DNA of 64,000 bases from Vibrio pomeroyi (GCF_024347595.1 NZ_AP025506.1:496001-560000), one strand, 5' to 3'. Counted from the stretch's first letter, positions 44,364 to 54,441 are shown. The notes: generated from the letters alone by a model not told the origin. Numbers and translations: made by a program.

Positions 44364-46613
44364 ATGCTCAGTCAACTAAGGGAAATAGTTGAACACGTAT
44401 CAAGAGTTGAAGATGTGTCGACGGCACTTGATATTTTAGTTAAAGAGACATGCAGTGCGATGCAGACGGAATGTTGCACCGTGTATTTAGCCAATAATGA
44501 TATGCAGCGCCTTGAGTTGATGGCAACTCAAGGCCTGATCTTTGAAGGCAATAGTATCCACATTGGTTTTGACGAAGGTCTGGTTGGCCTTGTTAAGCGA
44601 AGTGCGGAACCTATCAACCTTGCACAAGCGTCTGCTCACCCTGCTTATAAGTTTTTTCCAGAGCTTGGAGAAAACGTCTATCACTCTTTTCTTGGTACTC
44701 CGATCATCCATCGCAAGCAAGTGCTTGGCGTATTGGTTATTCAGCAGAAATCCCCGCGTTTATTCAGTGAGATGGAAGAGTCCTTCCTTGTCACGCTCTC
44801 AGCACAACTTGCGGTTATTGTGGCGCACGCCCAAACTCAAGGCCATTGGCTATTAGAGCAACAGAAGCTACCTGCAACTAAAGGTATTGCTGCCTCATCG
44901 GGTGTCGCGATTGGTGATATTTGGTGGGACAACACACAGCCTGAATTAACGGATGTGTACCCAGCATCGACACTCAACATCGAAAGAGAGCAAGAGTTGT
45001 TGGCGGTCGCGGTCGAGAAAGCCCTCAATGACTTTAAGCGTATGCGAAAGCGCTTAGACAGCGAAATTAATAAAGACGCATTGGCGATCTTTGACCTGTT
45101 TACTCACTTACTCAACGATCCTATGTTGCGTAAGGATCTAAAGAGCCAAATTCAAAAAGGCGATAAAGCCGATTGGGCATTAAGACAAGTGGTTGAGAGT
45201 TATTCCAACCGCTTTGCTCGCATGTCTGATGTTTATCTTCGTGAGAGAGCGCAAGACATCCGAGAACTCGGACAAAGGCTGCTGTATTTCCTCCATAACT
45301 CTGAATACGAGCTACGCACCTTAGATAAACCTATTATTCTGGTGGTTCGTGAATTAACGGCTTCAGTATTAGCGTCGATTCCAAAAGAGAAGCTGTTGGC
45401 AGTGATCTCCTTGGAAGGGGCGGCGAACTCGCACGCTGCGATCTTATCTCGCGCTCTTGGCATTCCTTCGGTAATGGGGGTTAACCTCAACCTCGTTCAA
45501 GCGAATGGCAAGCAAGCGATTGTTGACGGGTACAGTGGTGAGATCTTTATTGAGCCGACGAAGAACCTACTCAAAGAGTATAAAGGGCTGATTCTTGAGG
45601 AGAGTGAGCTCTCTTCTATGGTTAACCGAGAACTGTATCTACCAGCCAAAACGCAAGATGACCAGCAGGTCGAGATTTTGCTTAATGCGGGTTTGAGTGC
45701 CGATACTAATATAGCTATCAACCAAGGAGTTGATGGAGTCGGGCTGTACCGAACGGAAATATCTTTCTTGTTGCAACAAAGGTTTCCGTCAGAAGACGAA
45801 CAGTTCAAACAGTATCGTTCTGTACTGGCAAGTTATCCTAAGAAGCAAGTGGTGATGCGTACGCTCGATATCGGTGGTGATAAGGCCTTACCTTACTTCC
45901 CTATCGAAGAGGACAACCCATTCCTTGGTTGGCGTGGTATTCGCTTTACGCTCGATCATCCTGATATCTTTATTATTCAGTTACGCGCCATGTTGCGTGC
46001 AAGTTGTGAGAGCCACAACCTAAGTATTTTGCTACCGATGATCTCCGGTGCTCAAGAGCTCGATGACGCGTTACAGCTGATTGAACAAGCCTATGACGAA
46101 GTGCACGAGCTTGATAACCGAGTGCGTATGCCACGCATTGGTATCATGATCGAAGTTCCATCAATGCTTTATTTGTTGCCGCTGATTGCGGATAAGGTCG
46201 ATTTTGTTTCTGTCGGTACCAATGACTTAACCCAATATTTATTGGCCGTTGATCGGAACAATTCACGAGTCTCCGATGTCTATGAATCAATGCACCCTGC
46301 GGTGATCATGGCATTAAAACAAATTCATGATACTTGTAAGCAGTATCAATTACCCGTGTGTATTTGTGGAGAGTTAGCCGGTGATCCAATGGGCGCACTG
46401 TTACTGATTGGGTTGGGGTATCAGACACTAAGTATGAATACCTCGAATGTGGCCAGAACCAAATATTTGATTCGTCAATCTAACTTGGGTGAATTACAGG
46501 ATTTGGCAAATAAGGCACTTTCAAAACCGTATGGTAGTGACATCTATAGTATGATGCTGAACTATTTCGAAGAGCGTGAATTTACAGGCTTCATTCGAGC
46601 AGGTAAAAAATAG
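44364..46613 (+). CDS. ptsP: Phosphoenolpyruvate-protein phosphotransferase PtsP (EI-Ntr)
   Basis: EI-Ntr starts the nitrogen-related phosphotransfer chain PtsP to NPr to EIIA-Ntr. The 749-residue protein has an N-terminal GAF domain (about 15-160), the EI N-terminal region, the phospho-histidine segment GAANSHAAILSRALGIPS with His357 (E. coli His356), and the PEP-binding barrel with GLYRTEISFLLQQRFPSE, TLDIGGDKALPYF and the catalytic VCICGELAGD. GAF domains in this family respond to nitrogen signals. It is tightly packed between rppH (2-base gap) and a permease gene (8-base gap). Confidence 0.95.
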   Translation: MLSQLREIVEHVSRVEDVSTALDILVKETCSAMQTECCTVYLANNDMQRLELMATQGLIFEGNSIHIGFDEGLVGLVKRSAEPINLAQASAHPAYKFFPELGENVYHSFLGTPIIHRKQVLGVLVIQQKSPRLFSEMEESFLVTLSAQLAVIVAHAQTQGHWLLEQQKLPATKGIAASSGVAIGDIWWDNTQPELTDVYPASTLNIEREQELLAVAVEKALNDFKRMRKRLDSEINKDALAIFDLFTHLLNDPMLRKDLKSQIQKGDKADWALRQVVESYSNRFARMSDVYLRERAQDIRELGQRLLYFLHNSEYELRTLDKPIILVVRELTASVLASIPKEKLLAVISLEGAANSHAAILSRALGIPSVMGVNLNLVQANGKQAIVDGYSGEIFIEPTKNLLKEYKGLILEESELSSMVNRELYLPAKTQDDQQVEILLNAGLSADTNIAINQGVDGVGLYRTEISFLLQQRFPSEDEQFKQYRSVLASYPKKQVVMRTLDIGGDKALPYFPIEEDNPFLGWRGIRFTLDHPDIFIIQLRAMLRASCESHNLSILLPMISGAQELDDALQLIEQAYDEVHELDNRVRMPRIGIMIEVPSMLYLLPLIADKVDFVSVGTNDLTQYLLAVDRNNSRVSDVYESMHPAVIMALKQIHDTCKQYQLPVCICGELAGDPMGALLLIGLGYQTLSMNTSNVARTKYLIRQSNLGELQDLANKALSKPYGSDIYSMMLNYFEEREFTGFIRAGKK

Positions 46614-46621
46614 GATTTAAC

Positions 46622-47413
46622 GTGTCATATGAACTTATAGGCTTGTTAGCAGGCCTTGGTGCTGTTGTTGGTGTTTTAGCTGGCTTGCTAGGCATTGGTG
46701 GTGGTTTGCTGGTGGTTCCTGCCTTACTGTTTTTGCTTCCTAAAGCGGGTATCCCTCAAGAGTTTGCAATGCAAATGGCACTGGCTACGTCGCTATCTAC
46801 CATCATTGTTACGTCAGGATCGTCTGCGATTAACCACTTAAAGTTGGGTAACGTGGATATCTTTGTCGTTAAGTGGTTAATGCCAGGAGTGGTTGTCGGT
46901 GGTTTCCTCGGTTCTTTTGTGGCCGAAGTGATTCCGGCTCAGTATCTGCCAAAAGTATTCGGTATGATCGTGTTGGTGTTGGCTTTGCAAATGCTATTGT
47001 CGATTCGCTCTAAGAGTCAGAAGGCGATGCCAGGTTCAGCTAAAACCATGTTATGTGGCGGCGGTATTGGTTTGGTATCAAGCTTAGCGGGTATTGGTGG
47101 CGGATCGTTGTCTGTACCTTTCCTTAACCATCACGGTGTGGAAATGCGCAAAGCGGTTGGCTCATCTTCGGTGTGTGGCTGTGTTATTGCGATCTCGGGA
47201 ATGCTCGGTTTCATCTGGCATGGTTCTTCTGTCGATGATCTACCTGCATTTAGCTTAGGCTATGTTTATCTTCCGGCTTTGATTGCGATATCTTGTACTT
47301 CCGTTCTGACGACGCGAGTGGGTGCGAAGTTGGCTACTCAATTGCCAACCCCTGTGTTGAAGAAATTCTTTGCGGTATTTTTAATGTTTATAGCAGCCAC
47401 AATGTTGCTGTAG
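46622..47413 (+). CDS. TauE/SafE (TSUP) family membrane transporter
   Basis: A 263-residue protein with about eight hydrophobic helices, of the sulfite exporter TauE/SafE (formerly DUF81) family. Two related halves begin AGLLGIGGGLLVVPALLFLLP and GLVSSLAGIGGGSLSVPFL, the internal repeat typical of TSUP proteins. Members move sulfur-containing or organic anions; the substrate here is unknown. The start is GTG. The gene sits between ptsP and lgt, a place where E. coli has none. Confidence 0.85.
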   Translation: MSYELIGLLAGLGAVVGVLAGLLGIGGGLLVVPALLFLLPKAGIPQEFAMQMALATSLSTIIVTSGSSAINHLKLGNVDIFVVKWLMPGVVVGGFLGSFVAEVIPAQYLPKVFGMIVLVLALQMLLSIRSKSQKAMPGSAKTMLCGGGIGLVSSLAGIGGGSLSVPFLNHHGVEMRKAVGSSSVCGCVIAISGMLGFIWHGSSVDDLPAFSLGYVYLPALIAISCTSVLTTRVGAKLATQLPTPVLKKFFAVFLMFIAATMLL

Positions 47414-47469
47414 TGTCTTTTCTGTTAGCTGTGAGCTAACCGTTGATCAATTTAGATAGAGAGCCAAGT

Positions 47470-48291
47470 ATGTCTCAGGGTTTTATCGAATTCCCAAATA
47501 TCGATCCTGTTCTTATTGAACTAGGACCAATCTCAGTTCGTTGGTACGGCCTAATGTACCTCGTCGGTTTTATGTTTGCTCTTTGGTTAGCAAATCGCCG
47601 AGCTGATCAGCCAGGTAGTGGTTGGACTCGTGAGCAAGTATCAGATTTACTGTTTGCTGGCTTTCTAGGTGTGGTTCTTGGTGGTCGTATTGGCTACGTA
47701 CTTTTCTACAACTTTGACCTTTTCTTAGCAGACCCACTTTACCTATTTAAGGTATGGACTGGCGGCATGTCTTTCCATGGTGGTTTGCTTGGTGTTATCA
47801 CCGCAATGTTTTGGTATGCGAAAAAGAACGGTCGCACCTTCTTTGGTGTAGCAGACATGATTGCGCCATTAGTACCATTTGGTTTAGGTATGGGCCGTTT
47901 AGGTAACTTCATGAACAGCGAGCTTTGGGGCCGTGTGACTGACGTGCCATGGGCTATCGTGTTCCCGAATGGTGGTCCACTTCCTCGTCACCCATCTCAG
48001 CTTTATGAAATGGCGCTTGAAGGTATTGTTCTGTTCTTCATCTTGAACTGGTTTATTAAAAAGCCGCGTCCTCTTGGTTCTGTATCAGGATTATTCCTAG
48101 CAGGATATGGTACATTCCGTTTCTTAGTAGAATACGTACGTGAACCAGATGCTCACCTTGGCTTGTTCGGTGGATTTATCTCGATGGGACAAATCCTGTC
48201 ACTGCCAATGGTTATTATCGGTGTGCTGATGATGGTTTGGGCATACAAACGCGGTCACTACAAAGACGAATTACCACAACAAACGAAGTAA
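47470..48291 (+). CDS. lgt: Prolipoprotein diacylglyceryl transferase
   Basis: Lgt adds diacylglycerol to the lipobox Cys of prelipoproteins in the inner membrane, the first step of lipoprotein maturation. The 273-residue sequence has seven hydrophobic helices, the [13 protein letters not shown] segment, SFHGGLLG and the signature [15 protein letters not shown] chose ATG 47470 (GAGAG upstream) over an ATG at 47443. It precedes thyA by 9 bases and may be translationally linked. lspA, the next enzyme of the same pathway, is encoded 13 kb downstream. Confidence 0.95.
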   Translation: MSQGFIEFPNIDPVLIELGPISVRWYGLMYLVGFMFALWLANRRADQPGSGWTREQVSDLLFAGFLGVVLGGRIGYVLFYNFDLFLADPLYLFKVWTGGMSFHGGLLGVITAMFWYAKKNGRTFFGVADMIAPLVPFGLGMGRLGNFMNSELWGRVTDVPWAIVFPNGGPLPRHPSQLYEMALEGIVLFFILNWFIKKPRPLGSVSGLFLAGYGTFRFLVEYVREPDAHLGLFGGFISMGQILSLPMVIIGVLMMVWAYKRGHYKDELPQQTK

Positions 48292-48300
48292 GGAATTGGT

Positions 48301-49152
48301 GTGAAACAGTATTTAGATCTCTGTCAGCGTATCGTTGATGACGGTACTTGGATTGAAAATGAACGTACGGGCAAGCGCTGCCTAACCGTGATCAATGCTG
48401 ACCTGGAATATGATGTTGGTAATAACCAGTTCCCTCTAGTCACAACGCGCAAAAGTTTCTGGAAAGCGGCGGTTGCTGAACTGCTTGGCTACATCCGTGG
48501 TTACGATAATGCTGAAGACTTCCGCAAACTAGGCACAAAAACTTGGGATGCGAACTCTAACTTGAACGAAGCATGGCTGAACAATCCTTACCGTAAGGGT
48601 GAAGATGACATGGGCCGTGTTTATGGTGTTCAAGGTCGTGCATGGGCAAAGCCTGATGGCGGTCATATCGACCAACTGAAGAAGATTGTTGATGATCTAA
48701 CGAACGGTATTGATGACCGTGGTGAGATCTTAAACTTCTACAACCCAGGCGAGTTCCACATGGGGTGCTTGCGTCCGTGTATGTACAGCCACCACTTCTC
48801 TCTACTTGGTGACACTCTGTACCTAAACAGCACTCAACGCTCTTGTGACGTACCGCTAGGCCTGAACTTCAACATGGTTCAAGTTTATGTGTTCTTGGCT
48901 ATCATGGCGCAAATCACTGGCAAGAAACCGGGTGTGGCTTACCACAAGCTTGTGAATGCTCATATTTACGAAGATCAACTTGCACCTATGCGTGATATTC
49001 AGTTGAAGCGTGAGCCTCTAGTTGGCCCAACATTCCATATCAACCCTGAGATTAAGTCTCTAGAAGATTTGGAAACGTGGGTAACGATGGATGACTTCTG
49101 GGTTGAAGGTTACGAATGCCACGAAGCGATTAAGTACCCGTTCTCGGTTTAA
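48301..49152 (+). CDS. thyA: Thymidylate synthase, Vibrio-type long form
   Basis: Converts dUMP to dTMP using methylenetetrahydrofolate. The 283-residue protein starts at GTG and keeps TS landmarks: the catalytic Cys region [14 protein letters not shown], the phosphate-binding [13 protein letters not shown], and [12 protein letters not shown] near the N-terminus. The sequence is clearly divergent from the 264-residue E. coli enzyme but agrees with the V. cholerae protein as I remember it. It ends the rppH-ptsP-TSUP-lgt-thyA cluster and is followed by a terminator. Confidence 0.93.
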   Translation: MKQYLDLCQRIVDDGTWIENERTGKRCLTVINADLEYDVGNNQFPLVTTRKSFWKAAVAELLGYIRGYDNAEDFRKLGTKTWDANSNLNEAWLNNPYRKGEDDMGRVYGVQGRAWAKPDGGHIDQLKKIVDDLTNGIDDRGEILNFYNPGEFHMGCLRPCMYSHHFSLLGDTLYLNSTQRSCDVPLGLNFNMVQVYVFLAIMAQITGKKPGVAYHKLVNAHIYEDQLAPMRDIQLKREPLVGPTFHINPEIKSLEDLETWVTMDDFWVEGYECHEAIKYPFSV

Positions 49153-49173
49153 TCTTATCCGCTTTGTTTGATA

Positions 49174-49203
49174 GAAAGGCTGCCACTGTGCAGCCTTTTT
49201 TAT
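49174..49203 (+). terminator. Terminator of the lgt-thyA unit
   Basis: An AAGGCTGC/GCAGCCTT stem with a 6-base loop and a T-run, 21 bases after thyA. Confidence 0.9.
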
Positions 49204-49276
49204 TTGCAATGCTTGGCTTGCTTACTATTTATAAAACCAATAATCTTGTGGGGTCTTTTCTAACTACAGAACAGCT

Positions 49277-50671
49277 ATGACTCGCTCGCATTGCTTCGTA
49301 TTGCAACACGAATATCCTATTTCTTTTTACCCAGAGAAGAATCAGTTGGTGATTGATAGTGAAGAGATTCATTTAGAGCCATTGCAAGCAAAGCTGCTCA
49401 GCTATTTCATCGAAAAGCGTGGGCTGGTGGTGAGTACGCAACAGATCGCTAACGATGTGTGGCAAAGAACTCACGTATCCGACAATTTGGTCAGACAGGT
49501 CATCAGTTTGTTGCGCAGTCAACTTCAGGATAAGTCTCGTCCGTATCGGATTATTCAGACGATACCTAAACAAGGTTATCTGTTTGATATTGAAGTAACT
49601 CAGCCGAGCGTTAAATTTATGTCTGCCGAAAAGACTTCTCTATCTGCGACTGCAACTCTCGCTCCTTATTACAAAAAGAAAATCATCACCCTCACTGTAA
49701 CCGCAGTATTAGCGGTTGGCGTAACTGTAGCTTGGGTATGGAACAATGACTTCCAAACTAATGACCCTATGGTTATTACTGCACGCCAGGCTGATGTGAT
49801 TCCCGTTTATATCCATGACATCACCCTCGATTCGGCGAATAATTATGAGATGTCGGAAAGTGTCTATAACTATCTTTTTTACGGGTTGAACTCAGCTAAA
49901 AATCTATCAGGTTACCACTTCTCTCAGCTATCTAAACAAGGCAGGCAATCACTTGCCAACAATGGTGTCGAACTCAAAAGTTGGCTCAAGAAAAAGGATG
50001 GGGATTATGTACTGAATGTGCTGGTACAAAACAACAGTCACCCTAACCAAAGACAGAAAGTAGAAAAGAGCTTTAGCCAAGATAATTTCTTTGATGCCAT
50101 TGGGGATGTCATCCTTGAGATTAAAGCAATTATTGCGCCTATGGGGTCTGAGTATGGCGTAGCGAGTCATCGAGTGACCTCTATTGAGAGCTACGATGAT
50201 TGGAGTGTTATCTCTGAGGGGATATCGCTTTTTTACCAAGGCAAAGGTGGTCAGCCATTTGAAGACATAGCGGTTCAGTTGAATGGGATTCAACAGCAAG
50301 GGCGAGACAACTATCTAGTCAATGCCTTACTTTCGTATTCGGAGTCTTTGGCTTATTTGCAAAACAGTGAGCAAGAAGATCGCGAACGCGCTCTGCAATT
50401 GGCAAAGCAAGCCTTTGAGATGAATCCACGTTGTGATATTGCCAATCTTACTCTGGGGCTAGCTTTGTTAATCAACCAACATGCCAATCAAGCTTTCCCT
50501 TACCTTTCTTATGCTGCTGAAAGTACACCGAGCCCAATCAGCTTTTATCTGCTTAGTGTGGCTGACAAGCTGTCGGACAACCCAAAAGGCTCGCAATACA
50601 ACTATCAGCGCTATACTGACGTAAAAAAAGAGCATACAGGTCAACTGTTTGATCTTATTGAATCTTTATAA
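49277..50671 (+). CDS. CadC/ToxR-like transmembrane transcriptional regulator
   Basis: The 464-residue protein has an OmpR-type winged-helix DNA-binding domain at the N-terminus (about 15-108, ending in IIQTIPKQGYLFDIE, the typical C-terminal hairpin). A single membrane helix (135-156) follows, then a large periplasmic domain of about 300 residues with TPR-like helices (ALQLAKQAFEMNPRCDIANLT). This is the CadC/ToxR one-component layout, in which the outer domain senses an envelope signal and the inner domain binds DNA. It is not ToxR itself. The following small membrane protein gene, 217 bases away, could be a target or partner. Confidence 0.85.
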   Translation: MTRSHCFVLQHEYPISFYPEKNQLVIDSEEIHLEPLQAKLLSYFIEKRGLVVSTQQIANDVWQRTHVSDNLVRQVISLLRSQLQDKSRPYRIIQTIPKQGYLFDIEVTQPSVKFMSAEKTSLSATATLAPYYKKKIITLTVTAVLAVGVTVAWVWNNDFQTNDPMVITARQADVIPVYIHDITLDSANNYEMSESVYNYLFYGLNSAKNLSGYHFSQLSKQGRQSLANNGVELKSWLKKKDGDYVLNVLVQNNSHPNQRQKVEKSFSQDNFFDAIGDVILEIKAIIAPMGSEYGVASHRVTSIESYDDWSVISEGISLFYQGKGGQPFEDIAVQLNGIQQQGRDNYLVNALLSYSESLAYLQNSEQEDRERALQLAKQAFEMNPRCDIANLTLGLALLINQHANQAFPYLSYAAESTPSPISFYLLSVADKLSDNPKGSQYNYQRYTDVKKEHTGQLFDLIESL

Positions 50672-50888
50672 AAAACAAACCTTTCCTAAACCGTGAAATA
50701 CGTTTTCAAGTGAACGTGTTTCGTGAGAGCTGATTGCAACGGTATTTCTATAAAACTCACTTGTACCAACTAGCTTCTCAACATGTTTGATTACTGTTTG
50801 GACTCAAGCTCAATTGCCTTGCATCAAGCGTAATGACATCGACTTCCACATACTGGTCACCAAATCATTCATTATTTGGGATAAACAC

Positions 50889-51365
50889 ATGTTGAAGAAG
50901 TTTGCTTTTCAGATCATTCCTATTCAGATCTTCTTATTCGTTTTTTGGTTCAAAAATGGCTTTATCGATAAAGTGATGGGCGTGCTACTTGGCTTTATCA
51001 CGCCAGATACTGCTTATGCGGGAGATACCTGGGCAGGCTGGAAAGGCTATATTGTCGGTACTTGGGACAAAAGCCAAGTCGGTCACGTTTTACTGAGTCC
51101 AACGTTCGACTTTATGTTTCCGATTCTAATTGCTTTGCAATGTGTGCCGTTTTTATTGGTTATTCGCTCGGTACTTGGTGGTGAGTTCATGGTTGGTAAA
51201 GAACGTCCGTGGTTGCTTTATGCCGCCTTTGCTTCTCTGTTTGTGACTGCTTGTATGGCTTTCACTCAAACTATCACTGGCGCAAGCGATGGACAGTATC
51301 TATGGCAATTTATCGGCTTTGGCATGGTCGCTATTATGTACTTGCGTAATGAGCAAGGTAAGTAG
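50889..51365 (+). CDS. Small multi-spanning membrane protein, unrecognised
   Basis: From ATG 50889 the product is 158 residues with about four hydrophobic helices (IIPIQIFLFVFWFKNGFI, FDFMFPILIALQCVPFLLVI, LLYAAFASLFVTACMAFTQ, YLWQFIGFGMVAIMYL). A longer in-frame start at 50787 lacks support. The family is not recognised. There is no strong ribosome site, so the start is uncertain. It lies between the CadC-like gene and an intergenic repeat and could depend on that regulator. Confidence 0.72.
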   Translation: MLKKFAFQIIPIQIFLFVFWFKNGFIDKVMGVLLGFITPDTAYAGDTWAGWKGYIVGTWDKSQVGHVLLSPTFDFMFPILIALQCVPFLLVIRSVLGGEFMVGKERPWLLYAAFASLFVTACMAFTQTITGASDGQYLWQFIGFGMVAIMYLRNEQGK

Positions 51366-51384
51366 GGTAGCTAGATACGAGTAA

Positions 51385-51549
51385 ACGGGATTCGAGATGC
51401 GAAGAGCAAAGCCTCCGTCATTCCCTAGACCGACGAAGGAGGGAGTTGGGAATCTCTTGATGCAATACGGTTGATTACTTACCACAATCGTTTCTGTATC
51501 TGCTTTTGCTTTTGCTTTTGCTTTCGTTACTCGTTCACTCGAATCCCGT
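51385..51549. repeat. 165-bp intergenic element bounded by a 12-bp inverted repeat
   Basis: ACGGGATTCGAG at 51385-51396 is exactly repeated in inverse as CTCGAATCCCGT at 51538-51549. Inside are a smaller ATTCCC/GGGAAT pair and a tandem run of the 6-mer TGCTTT (four units around 51501). The layout resembles a dispersed intergenic repeat of vibrios rather than a gene; no frame is supported. Confidence 0.55.
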
Positions 51550-51556
51550 ATCTGTT

Positions 51557-51594
51557 CCAAAAAAGAAAAAGCCCGCAACCAAGGTTGCGGGCTT
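51557..51594 (-). terminator. Terminator of nptA
   Basis: A 12-bp perfect AAGCCCGCAACC/GGTTGCGGGCTT stem. The T-run is strong on the minus strand (TTTTTCTTTTTT) and weak on the plus strand. Confidence 0.9.
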
Positions 51595-51620
51595 TGTTAT
51601 AAGCGATGTTTGTTTTGCTG

Positions 51621-52766
51621 TTAAGCGGTAAGAGCTAACACGCTACCAGGCAGTACAAGGAATACCGCAACAAGGTAACCAGCCACTACAGCTTTGTTCT
51701 TCACAGCCATGTCTGAAATCAAGTCAGCTGCTTTAACTGGTAGTTCACGTAGGAACGGAATACCGAAGATGAATACCGTTGCCATGATGTTGAACACCAA
51801 GTGTACTAGAGCAATCTGTAGTGCGAATACTGCGAACTCACCAGATACTGCTGTTGCTGCAAGTAGAGCGGTAATACATGTACCGATGTTTGCGCCCAGA
51901 GTGAATGGGTAAACGTCACGCACTTTAAGAACACCTGAACCTACTAGCGGAACCATCAAGCTTGTTGTCGTTGAAGAAGACTGAACAAGGATAGTAACGA
52001 TAGAGCCAGAAGCGATACCGTGGATTGGACCACGACCGATTGCGTTCTTTAGAATCTCACGAGCACGGCCAACCATTAGGCTCTTCATTAGCTTACCCAT
52101 TACAGTGATAGCTACGAAGATAGTCGCGATACCAAGAACGATAAGCATGATGCCGCCAACAGTGTCGCCAAATGTTGATAGTGGCTCTTTAATCGCGCTT
52201 ACTACAGGTTTAGTGATTGGCTTGATGAAGTTAAGACCCTTCATGCTCATATCACCTGTTGCTAGCATTGGAGACACTAACCAGTGAGAAATCTTCTCTA
52301 GAATACCAAACGCCATCTCTAGTGGTAGGAAGATAGCAACGGCTAATAAGTTAAAGAAGTCGTGAATGGTCGCACTTGCGAACGCACGCTTAAACTCTTC
52401 TTTACAACGAACATGACCAAGACTAACTAGCGTATTGGTTACCGTAGTACCAATGTTTGCACCCATGATCATAGGGATTGCTAGCTCAACAGGTAAACCA
52501 CCTGCCACAAGGCCAACGATAATTGAAGTAACTGTACTTGATGACTGAATAAGTGCTGTTGCCACTAAGCCAATCATTAAGCCTGCAACTGGGTGTGAAG
52601 CAAATTCAAAAAGAACCTTTGCTTGCTCGCCTGTTGCCCATTTGAAGCCTGTACCAACCATTGAAACTGAAAGTAATAGTAGGTAAAGCATGAATGCCAA
52701 GTTAGCCCAGCGTAGCCAACGAGTTGTGCTCGAGATAGGCGCTGCTGCAGTAGTAGCTTGGTTCAT
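51621..52766 (-). CDS. nptA: Sodium-dependent phosphate cotransporter NptA (type II Na/Pi)
   Basis: A 381-residue inner-membrane protein with two inverted repeats that each carry the type II Na/Pi motif: ALIQSSSTVTSIIVG with GANIGTTVTNT, and ILVQSSSTTTSLMVP with GANIGTCITAL. It imports phosphate with sodium, and V. cholerae NptA has been shown to work this way. GGAGA precedes the ATG. As in V. cholerae, it lies between thyA and nhaR. No clear Pho box was seen upstream. Confidence 0.93.
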   Translation of the reverse strand: MNQATTAAAPISSTTRWLRWANLAFMLYLLLLSVSMVGTGFKWATGEQAKVLFEFASHPVAGLMIGLVATALIQSSSTVTSIIVGLVAGGLPVELAIPMIMGANIGTTVTNTLVSLGHVRCKEEFKRAFASATIHDFFNLLAVAIFLPLEMAFGILEKISHWLVSPMLATGDMSMKGLNFIKPITKPVVSAIKEPLSTFGDTVGGIMLIVLGIATIFVAITVMGKLMKSLMVGRAREILKNAIGRGPIHGIASGSIVTILVQSSSTTTSLMVPLVGSGVLKVRDVYPFTLGANIGTCITALLAATAVSGEFAVFALQIALVHLVFNIMATVFIFGIPFLRELPVKAADLISDMAVKNKAVVAGYLVAVFLVLPGSVLALTA

Positions 52767-53156
52767 AATGTTTTCTCCATTGGACCGTTTAAGTCTGTGT
52801 TTGGTCTGTTTGTTTAATCTGAGCGTGATGTTAGAGGGGAAATATTTCAGTAATATTACATTTTGGTTTAGGTAAGACTTTTTTGTGATGATTTACTCTT
52901 TAAATATTCCTATATCTAATGTGGTTATTTTAAGTGTCTGTTTTTAAATGAATTTAAAGGGTGTTTCTATAGGTGATATAGATCTTAAAAGTTAGAAAAA
53001 AATTGAAAATAATCGCTCAAATATTACATTATGAAATCACACACTTCGAAAAAATAAGTGGTAACAAGGGTTTAAGTTAGGTTTTTCCGAGCTTGTTGAG
53101 TGGGAGTGTCATATTTGATATAAAAGGGTATCTACTCCTTTTATTACGGCACACCT
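52767..53156. other. Divergent nptA-nhaR control region
   Basis: The 390-base AT-rich spacer holds no gene. The 11-mer AATATTACATT occurs twice in the same orientation (52852-52862 and 53020-53030), 168 bp apart. No Pho box, FNR box or CRP site of good quality was found. Confidence 0.4.
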
Positions 53157-54047
53157 ATGTCGCACCTCAACTATAACCATCTTTATTACTTCTGGATGGT
53201 CTGCAAGCAAGGCTCTGTTACCAAAGCGGCAGAAGCTTTATTTCTCACTCCTCAAACGGTAACTGGTCAGATAAAAGCATTAGAAGAGCGAATGGACGGC
53301 AAGCTGACCAAGCGCAATGGGCGTAGTGTTGAGCCAACAGAGCTTGGGCAGCTGGTCTTTAAGTATGCTGACCGTATGTTTGGCCTGAGTTATGAAATGC
53401 TCGATATCGTGAATTACAGCCAGCACTCCAATATTCTGTTTGATGTGGGTGTAGCGGATGCGCTGTCAAAAAGGCTCGTGAGCAAGATCTTAATGTCGAC
53501 GATTCCAGAAGATAACAGTATCCACCTTCGCTGTTTTGAATCGACTCACGAAATGCTGCTTGAGCAACTCTCTCAACATAAGCTAGATATGATTTTGTCT
53601 GACTGTCCGGTGGACTCTAGCCAAAGCCCGGGCTTGTTTAGTAAGAAGCTAGGAGAGAGTGGCATGAGTTTTTTCAGTTCAGGCAAGGTTGAAGCAGTTA
53701 ACTTCCCAGCAGTATTAGAACAAAGGAAGCTTTTGATCCCCGGTAGCCGAACCTCTATGGGGCGTAAAGTGCTGCAGTGGTTTGATAGGCAAGGGCTTAA
53801 ACCTGATATTTTAGGTGAGTTTGATGATGCGGCATTGATGAAGGCTTTTGCTCGTTATCATCATGACGCTATTTTCTTGGCTCCGACGCTGTATATGTCT
53901 GAAGTGGAAGAAGATACGTCGCTGCAATTATTGGGTGGTATTGAAGAGCTAAAAGAGGAGTACTACGTCATATTTGCTGAGAGGATGATCCAACATCCAG
54001 CAGTTAAAAACGTATGTGACGCAGATTTTAGCAAATTGTTCGAGTGA
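53157..54047 (+). CDS. nhaR: LysR-type regulator NhaR
   Basis: NhaR activates sodium/proton antiporter genes in response to sodium. The 296-residue protein has the LysR N-terminal helix-turn-helix ([20 protein letters not shown]) with the NhaR-specific opening [15 protein letters not shown], and a two-lobed effector domain. The partner antiporter gene nhaA is not in the window. In E. coli nhaR also lies just before rpsT; here hlyU is interposed. It is divergent from nptA, which suggests sodium-linked coordination, though this is inference. Confidence 0.93.
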   Translation: MSHLNYNHLYYFWMVCKQGSVTKAAEALFLTPQTVTGQIKALEERMDGKLTKRNGRSVEPTELGQLVFKYADRMFGLSYEMLDIVNYSQHSNILFDVGVADALSKRLVSKILMSTIPEDNSIHLRCFESTHEMLLEQLSQHKLDMILSDCPVDSSQSPGLFSKKLGESGMSFFSSGKVEAVNFPAVLEQRKLLIPGSRTSMGRKVLQWFDRQGLKPDILGEFDDAALMKAFARYHHDAIFLAPTLYMSEVEEDTSLQLLGGIEELKEEYYVIFAERMIQHPAVKNVCDADFSKLFE

Positions 54048-54147
54048 GATAGTTTGTTAATGAATTGATATCGATTATCATAACTCCGCAATATGCCGGA
54101 AATACTGATAGCCCGTAGTTGGCACAAAGGTTGTAGGGAGCCAAACT

Positions 54148-54441
54148 ATGAACTTAAAAGAGATGGAGAAGAACTCAGCACAAGCTGTGATTCTACTCAA
54201 AGCCATGGCCAACGAGCGTCGCTTACAGATCTTATGCCTATTACATGGTACTGAACTGTCGGTTGGGGAGTTGTGCGGCAAGTTGGAACTGAGTCAGTCT
54301 GCTTTATCTCAACATCTTGCTTGGTTGAGAAGAGATGGTTTGGTCGAAACTCGCAAAGAAGCTCAGACTGTGTATTACACATTGAGCAGTGAAGAAGTAA
54401 AAGCGATGATTAACCTACTGCATGGTATTTACTGCAAGTAG
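54148..54441 (+). CDS. hlyU: ArsR-family regulator HlyU
   Basis: HlyU activates haemolysin and toxin genes in vibrios, often by displacing H-NS. The 97-residue winged-helix protein matches V. cholerae HlyU closely: NLKEMEKNSAQAVILLKAMA, ERRLQILCLL, then the recognition helix LSQSALSQHLAWLRRDGLVE and QTVYYTLSSEEVKAMI. Cys residues in ICYLL-like and C-terminal positions may sense redox, as proposed for the family. It lies directly after nhaR, as in V. cholerae. Confidence 0.92.
   Translation: MNLKEMEKNSAQAVILLKAMANERRLQILCLLHGTELSVGELCGKLELSQSALSQHLAWLRRDGLVETRKEAQTVYYTLSSEEVKAMINLLHGIYCK

Noticed and set aside
54068..54090. Fur box upstream of hlyU
   Set aside because: The segment GATATCGATTATCATAA has only partial GATAAT-type hexamers and no proper inverted partner, so iron control is not supported.
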